NCBI GenBank assembly: GCA_905478775.1
Contig: CAJQKB010000089.1
Coordinates: 1 to 56,639, forward strand
Reading direction: 5' to 3'
Source of the DNA: an uncultured Opitutales bacterium
GTDB lineage: Bacteria; Verrucomicrobiota; Verrucomicrobiia; Opitutales; Seribacteraceae
DNA: 56,639 nucleotides
The position numbers were made by a program, and so were the translations under genes. This document shows, one piece after another, positions 51,848-56,639 of this stretch; positions within the stretch are counted from its first letter, which is position 1; the number at the start of each line of letters is the position of its first letter. The notes below the pieces were generated by a model that saw only the letters and a program-made list of their open reading frames with translations, was not told the origin of the DNA and searched no databases.

Positions 51848-54246
51848 ATTTATTCGCGGATGAAAAAATTGTGTATTTAGGAGTTGTCATTCTCCTCCTC
51901 CTTTGCGTTCTGTATCGGTATTCTCAAAAAGCGAAACAAAAAAGACTCAAACTTTTAACCTCCTCTGAGTTGCTTCCCAAGTTAGTCCCCGGGTGGTCAA
52001 CCAAGCAACAAGTTTTTAAATTTGGCTTACTTTTACTTGCCATTGCCTTTCTCTTTATCGGACTTGCCAGACCACAATGGGGAGTAGAAAAGAGAAAGTC
52101 GAATCCTACTGGCATTGATATCTTGATCGCATTGGATGTATCGAAAAGCATGCTGGCAAGAGATGTTACGCCCAATCGATTAGAACGAGTAAAGCTTAGT
52201 ATTTCTAATCTTTTAGACCGGGTAACAGGAGATCGACTTGGCTTAATTGCCTTTTCAGGTTCGGCCTTTCTCCAATGCCCTTTGACTCTCGACCATCAAG
52301 CATTTATAAAAACATTAAACGATTTAGAGGTAGGCATAATCAAGAGACACGGGACTGATTTATCCCGACCAATTGAAGAAGCAATTCATTCATTTTCCAA
52401 AGATGATACCGATCGTTTTCTTATTTTACTATCTGACGGCGAAGACCTTGAAGGAAAAGGGTTAAAGCAAGCAAAAGAAGCGGCACAAAACGGAGTGAGA
52501 ATTTTCACTATTGGTATTGGTGCAAAAGAAGGCGCCCGTATTCCGATGGATCCAATCGGACAGGCACCAAGAAACTTTCTTCGGGACCCACAAGGAAAGA
52601 CAGTAATCAGCAAGATGGACGCAACATCCCTGCGGGCCATAGCAGAAGCAACCGAAGGAAGTTATTTTTCTCTAGGACCAACGGGAGAGGGATTGGCTAA
52701 AGTATTAGGTATTCTACAATCCATTGGTCAGCAAAAAAAACGGGAACATCTCTCCACCGAGTTACCTATTGATCGCTTTCAAATGTTCATTATGATCGGA
52801 CTTTGCCTGCTATGCTTAGAAATGCTAACCTCCAACAACTCGAGAAAACTCATCGTTACCGCTAATCAATGTATTGTTATACTGATTTGCTTTTTTACCG
52901 GTTGCCTTCAACAAGATAACATAAAACGAGCTGAAGAAGCGCTTGAGGAGGGAAAACCAAAAGTTGCTGCGGAATTCTTTGAAGCTGAAATAAACGCGAG
53001 TATTACACGTGAATCAGAGATCGATCCTCGGTTGTTCCTTAATGCAGGTTTAGCTTATTTAGATGCGGGCTTATTACAGGAATCGGAACTTTCATTGGAA
53101 AAAGCCCTCGACGCAAACCTGGACAATCCATCACTCCAAGCCATGGCACTGAATACCTTGGGAAATATATTTTATCAGAAGGCCAATCAATTCCTCGACC
53201 AACGGAATGTAATGGAAGCAAGAAAAGCATGGGAGAAATCAAAACAGCATTATGTTTCCTCATCACAAATTGACGGAAATGAAAAAGCCGTTCAAAACTT
53301 GGCGACCCTCAACCAACAAATTTCAGAGCGAATTAATGCGCTGATCTGTAAAATTTCTGGAAAAATTTGGCGCGATTTGAATGGCGATGGAAAACCACAA
53401 AAGAATGAACCGAACCTAAGCGGATTTATCTTTTGGGATAAAGATGGAAATGGTGAACACAACCAAACCACTGAACCCACTGTAGAAAGTAACGACCTGG
53501 GGATTTTTTCGTTCGAATGGATTTCTGATCGATACCCGACCTCACTACGATTAGGATCTCAACTTTCAGAATCTAACCAATCCAAAGGTACATTTTTGAT
53601 ACCCATGCTCCCTCCTCCACCACCACCGGAAAACCCTGCATTAGTAAAAAACTATTTCCTTAATTTTGAAAACCCAGGAGAAAAATTGATTGCCCTTCCC
53701 TATCGAGCAGCTCCCACACTACAAGGAAAAATATGGAAAGACGAAAATGGAAATGGGCAGAAAGATTCAGAAGACAAAGGCTTTGCCTCCGCGAAGTTAT
53801 TTTTGGACCAAAACGGAAATTTTCAACCGGATCAAAACGAAACTATTTTTGAACCCAATCAAGATGGCACTTTTATTCACCCAGTTCCTCCCGGACAATA
53901 CTCCCTGTGCATTCAACCTGAAAACCAAGACGCAAACATTACCTTTCCAATTGAAGAAAGAAAAGCCTACCTCACTTGGGTGGATTTTGAATCAGTTTCA
54001 CAAAATTTAGATTTTGGTATTCAAGATAACAGCCAAGAAGATCAAAATTCCTCCGATCAACAAAATCCTGCAACTCCACCTCCACCCTCGGAAAGCGAAG
54101 AAGATAACGAAAATTCAAATGAACCAGCTCCAGAAGAAGTGAATGCACTTTATGAAAGGCTGCTTCAGGAAATGGAATCGAAAAGCGAACCCTTAGAGCT
54201 AGAAGTTCAAGCCGTTCAATCAATCACATCCGGCAGGGACTATTGA
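51844..54246 (+). CDS. batB: BatB-BatC fusion with SdrD-like repeats
   Basis: An 800-residue chain joining parts that are usually separate. Residues 1-330 are BatB: two N-terminal helices, then a VWA domain with complete MIDAS (DILIALDVSKSM, GTDLSRPIEEA, LLSDGEDLEG). A membrane helix follows at about 315-335, then a second hydrophobic segment ending in the lipobox-like FFTGC (Cys354). Then come TPR-like helices (about 360-500, BatC-type) and two SdrD-B-like calcium-type modules starting GKIWRDLNGDGK (about 504) and GKIWKDENGNGQ (about 626). A Pro/Glu/Asn-rich tail ends the protein. The relic lipobox suggests fusion of a membrane protein with a former lipoprotein. The reading frame is open throughout. 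Confidence 0.88.
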   Translation: MNLFADEKIVYLGVVILLLLCVLYRYSQKAKQKRLKLLTSSELLPKLVPGWSTKQQVFKFGLLLLAIAFLFIGLARPQWGVEKRKSNPTGIDILIALDVSKSMLARDVTPNRLERVKLSISNLLDRVTGDRLGLIAFSGSAFLQCPLTLDHQAFIKTLNDLEVGIIKRHGTDLSRPIEEAIHSFSKDDTDRFLILLSDGEDLEGKGLKQAKEAAQNGVRIFTIGIGAKEGARIPMDPIGQAPRNFLRDPQGKTVISKMDATSLRAIAEATEGSYFSLGPTGEGLAKVLGILQSIGQQKKREHLSTELPIDRFQMFIMIGLCLLCLEMLTSNNSRKLIVTANQCIVILICFFTGCLQQDNIKRAEEALEEGKPKVAAEFFEAEINASITRESEIDPRLFLNAGLAYLDAGLLQESELSLEKALDANLDNPSLQAMALNTLGNIFYQKANQFLDQRNVMEARKAWEKSKQHYVSSSQIDGNEKAVQNLATLNQQISERINALICKISGKIWRDLNGDGKPQKNEPNLSGFIFWDKDGNGEHNQTTEPTVESNDLGIFSFEWISDRYPTSLRLGSQLSESNQSKGTFLIPMLPPPPPPENPALVKNYFLNFENPGEKLIALPYRAAPTLQGKIWKDENGNGQKDSEDKGFASAKLFLDQNGNFQPDQNETIFEPNQDGTFIHPVPPGQYSLCIQPENQDANITFPIEERKAYLTWVDFESVSQNLDFGIQDNSQEDQNSSDQQNPATPPPPSESEEDNENSNEPAPEEVNALYERLLQEMESKSEPLELEVQAVQSITSGRDY

Positions 54247-54250
54247 GCAC

Positions 54251-56077
54251 ATGGTAAAAAACGGTTCAACATTATCTATTCGTTCCCAATCCAAGCTTTG
54301 GATTATTTTATTTGTTTCGCTTCTACTGCCTGGCATAGAGGAAATTCATGGACAACAATTGCGAGTAGAATCAAGTTTTCAGCCCCCCTCCATCACAATT
54401 GCAAATAATTCTGTTTATAAAATTATTATCCATGGCAGTCAGGAAAACCCACAAGGTTCATTACCTCAAATACCTGGAATTTCAATTTCTAACTCACCAC
54501 AAACTTTTCGTTCTGCAAGTTTTATTAATGGAGTGCCTTCGGTTCGTTTAGAAATGAGCTTTCAAATAAAACCAAAAAAAATCGGCACTCATACAATCCC
54601 CCCATGGACCATAAAAGTTGGTTCAACTACCTTGCAGGTCCCAGGCAGTTCCATCAAGGTGGTTGCAGCAAACCAAGAAGATAAAATTAAACAGCAAGCA
54701 GAAGAAAGGCAAAAGGAAGACTTGAGCCAGGCTAGTTTTATAGAATTCATAAACCCTCGGAAATTTCTTTTTGAAGGAGAGACGGTCTCCGGACTGTTAA
54801 ACCTTTTCATTTGGGATCGATTACCAGTAAGCAGAATCGAAAGACCGCCCCAAAAGGAGGGAGATGCATTCTCTCTGACTGAACTTCGACAACCCCAAGA
54901 GAAAAGAAATCAAACTAAATACGGTAAGACTTACACCGTTTTTTCATGGCCAACAGGATTGACTGCAGCCATCGCAGGACAACAACAGATCCAATTTAAC
55001 ACTTCCATAAGGGTGCGAGTAAAATCACGTGGAAATTCTCCTTTCACGAGTCCTTTTTTCAATGATCCCTTTTTTGGATTTGGACGGGAAGAATCCCTCA
55101 CTGTTAAATCCGACCTAATCAATATTGAGGTAAGAGAACTCCCCATGATTGAGAGACCGGACTCCTTCCGAGGAGCGATAGGAAAATTTTCCTGCCGATC
55201 AATTCCCGATTCTGATCGAGTCTCACTAGGAGATCCGATCCGTTTAGTAGTTGAAATTACGGGTACTGGTAATTTTTCCGCAATGCCAGCACCTGTTCTC
55301 AATTCAAATAGTAATTTTAAAATTGGACCACCCGCATTTTCATTCGAAGGAAACGAGATTACGATGCACGAAGGAAAACAATTATTTGAATATATTTTAA
55401 CCCCCTTAAAACCAGGTTTAATTAGTATTCCGGTCATTACATTTTCCTATTTCGACCCGGCACGAGAAGAATATTTCACTTCAAAAACGAATAATCATCC
55501 ACTCCGAGTCGACCCTGGCGAAACATGGGTTGATCCCACTCCTGTTCAACAGCAAACTGAAACATCCGACTTTGCAGTTTCTACCACCGACTTATTTCAA
55601 ACTGAAAATGAACCGGGGGAATGGTTTCAAAATGTAAAACATAAAACAGCAATCAATTCCCAAGTTTTTTGGTCTCTACAGTCCATTCCACTTTTTTGTG
55701 CCATTGGTCTAGGGTTTTATGGATGGAAGCGAAAACAATCGGGTCGTGACCTCTTTCGTCAAAGGCAGTCTATTTTAAAGAAGCAAATGAAAGAAAGTAT
55801 AACATTTAATGATGCATCCCTGTTTTTTCGGGCAACCAGAGAAAGATTACGACTTGAAATCGGTACTTTTTACAAACACCCCAATCCATCGTCTTTATCA
55901 AGCAACGAGCTTACAACCCTTCTTCAAAGCAGTTCAAATGAAGAGGATACAATCTCAGAAATTGAAAAGATTCTTGAAATAAGCGACGACCATGAATTCG
56001 CAGGAACCTTGAAAGATCCACAGTCACTGGAGGATCTTTACAAACATATTAATAACCTGTTAAAGAAAATTCAATGA
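54251..56077 (+). CDS. batD: BatD-like oxygen-tolerance protein
   Basis: A 608-residue protein with an N-terminal signal segment (LWIILFVSLLLPGIEEIHGQ), a beta-sandwich-rich extracytoplasmic region (about 30-460) and a late membrane helix (about 474-492, SIPLFCAIGLGFYGW) before a cytoplasmic helical tail. BatD-type features are VESSFQPPSITIANNSVYKIIIHG at the start, SFQIKPKKIGTHTIPPWTIKV, FEGETVSGLLNLFI, and GDPIRLVVEITGTGNFSAMPAP followed by FEYILTPLKPGLISIPVITFSYFDP. It starts 4 bp after the BatB-C stop, and its stop overlaps the next ATG. Confidence 0.9.
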   Translation: MVKNGSTLSIRSQSKLWIILFVSLLLPGIEEIHGQQLRVESSFQPPSITIANNSVYKIIIHGSQENPQGSLPQIPGISISNSPQTFRSASFINGVPSVRLEMSFQIKPKKIGTHTIPPWTIKVGSTTLQVPGSSIKVVAANQEDKIKQQAEERQKEDLSQASFIEFINPRKFLFEGETVSGLLNLFIWDRLPVSRIERPPQKEGDAFSLTELRQPQEKRNQTKYGKTYTVFSWPTGLTAAIAGQQQIQFNTSIRVRVKSRGNSPFTSPFFNDPFFGFGREESLTVKSDLINIEVRELPMIERPDSFRGAIGKFSCRSIPDSDRVSLGDPIRLVVEITGTGNFSAMPAPVLNSNSNFKIGPPAFSFEGNEITMHEGKQLFEYILTPLKPGLISIPVITFSYFDPAREEYFTSKTNNHPLRVDPGETWVDPTPVQQQTETSDFAVSTTDLFQTENEPGEWFQNVKHKTAINSQVFWSLQSIPLFCAIGLGFYGWKRKQSGRDLFRQRQSILKKQMKESITFNDASLFFRATRERLRLEIGTFYKHPNPSSLSSNELTTLLQSSSNEEDTISEIEKILEISDDHEFAGTLKDPQSLEDLYKHINNLLKKIQ

Positions 56078-56639
56078 AACCGCGGATTGTCTTAACTCTT
56101 TTAGCTGTGATTAGCTTTCTCTCTTCACTTTTAATGGGGAGCGAGGAAGATCGTTTGTTTTACGATGGCGTACGGGCAGAAGCATCTGGAGACTTAGACC
56201 AGGCGGTTCATTTTTACTTACAGGCAGCAAAACTATCCCACTCTTCGAACCTGCATGGAAATTTAGCAAATCTTTATTTTAAGAAGGAACAATTTGGGCA
56301 TGCCATTTTACACTTTCGAAAAGCATTACTGTTAGAACCGACTAACAAGGAATTATCCATAAACCTTCAATTTGCCTATGAAATGGCTAAAACTCCTCCC
56401 CTGCCTAATGATTTTGCACACTCCTATTTTGCCAGTGATACTTTTTCCTTTTGGTGTGTTCTGTGCGCTGTCGTTTTCTGGTTTGGTTTTCTAGTATTTA
56501 TTTATTTATTTTTCTTCAATCCAAGCCGGGCTGTACTTTTCTATTTTACGATTGGATGGATTTTTTCAGGCGGACTCACCGGGTATGCAACCCACTTTTC
56601 TCACATTCAAAATTCCGAACTGCTTCGAGAAGGTATTGC
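56074..56639 (+). CDS. batE: BatE-like TPR membrane protein, partial
   Basis: The gene continues past the right edge; 188 full codons are visible. It begins MKPRIVLTLLAVISFLSSLL, a signal peptide, then a TPR pair (about 25-105: FYDGVRAEASGDLDQAVHFYLQAAKL, NLANLYFKKEQFGHAILHFRKALLLEP) and two membrane helices at about 125-150 and 155-175. This is the layout of BatE, whose SH3-like C-terminus would follow outside the window. The ATG overlaps the batD stop by 4 bp (ATGA), so it is the next gene of the Bat operon. The name rests on position plus domain order. Confidence 0.8.
   Translation, partial: MKPRIVLTLLAVISFLSSLLMGSEEDRLFYDGVRAEASGDLDQAVHFYLQAAKLSHSSNLHGNLANLYFKKEQFGHAILHFRKALLLEPTNKELSINLQFAYEMAKTPPLPNDFAHSYFASDTFSFWCVLCAVVFWFGFLVFIYLFFFNPSRAVLFYFTIGWIFSGGLTGYATHFSHIQNSELLREGI

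Noticed and set aside
1-56639. tRNA/rRNA genes, CRISPR arrays, insertion sequences or prophage genes
   Set aside because: No cloverleaf or rRNA-like segment was recognised in the short intergenic gaps, no regularly spaced repeats were seen, and no transposase, integrase or phage structural gene is present.

Overview
The window is a compact bacterial chromosome segment with 51 protein-coding genes (two of them cut by the window ends), no RNA gene, no mobile element and no CRISPR array. Gene content fits a Gram-negative, menaquinone-using heterotroph: lipoproteins with Lgt, an AsmA-like envelope protein, SecDF/YajC, MreBCD-PBP2, menC-menE and a Bat/MoxR aerotolerance operon. My best guess is a marine Verrucomicrobiota of the Opitutae/Puniceicoccales type. 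This is inference from gene combinations and style (eukaryote-type single-chain GlyRS, Fur-sufCBD-sufT, accBC-asp23, CHASE2 cyclase); no 16S rRNA is present to prove it. Genes are tightly packed, overlaps of 4 bp are common, and most start codons lack a clear Shine-Dalgarno sequence. No gene-free stretch exceeds 300 bases.

Layout. 1-2.1 kb: the start of a GluQ-like synthetase (minus), diverging from a DEAD-box-family helicase and msrB, closed by a strong hairpin terminator, then a tiny minus-strand lipoprotein. 2.1-10.9 kb: a DUF445 protein, an MscS channel, yajC, a fused secDF, recJ, convergent glyS, and a small lipoprotein. 11.0-15.5 kb: a Fur/PerR-like regulator followed by sufC-sufB-sufD-sufT for Fe-S assembly, with a PerR-box-like palindrome upstream. 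15.5-18.7 kb: rpiB and clpP, converging with menE-menC. 18.7-24.6 kb: guaB, a divergent adenylosuccinate synthetase, nadC (with a 10-C run just after its GTG), birA and coaX, i.e. nucleotide and cofactor synthesis. 24.6-32.4 kb: a translationally coupled GldA/F/G-like ABC system with a DUF4340 protein and a large AsmA-like protein, in conspicuously AT-rich DNA. 32.4-35.2 kb: accB-accC with two Asp23-family genes; BirA from the preceding cluster would biotinylate AccB. 35.2-38.4 kb: gcvT (minus), a CNNM/CBS protein and lgt. 38.4-43.5 kb: mreB-mreC-mreD-mrdA for rod-shape peptidoglycan synthesis. 43.5-48.0 kb: a thioredoxin/peroxiredoxin-like gene converging on a 1312-residue CHASE2-adenylate cyclase. 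48.2 kb to the end: moxR-DUF58-DUF4381-batA-(batB/C fusion)-batD-batE.

No wholly new system is evident. The most unusual items are the BatB-BatC-SdrD-like fusion, the repeated module inside the giant CHASE2 cyclase, the AT-rich Gld-like ABC/AsmA block, the divergent PurA, and the poly-C tract at the start of nadC.
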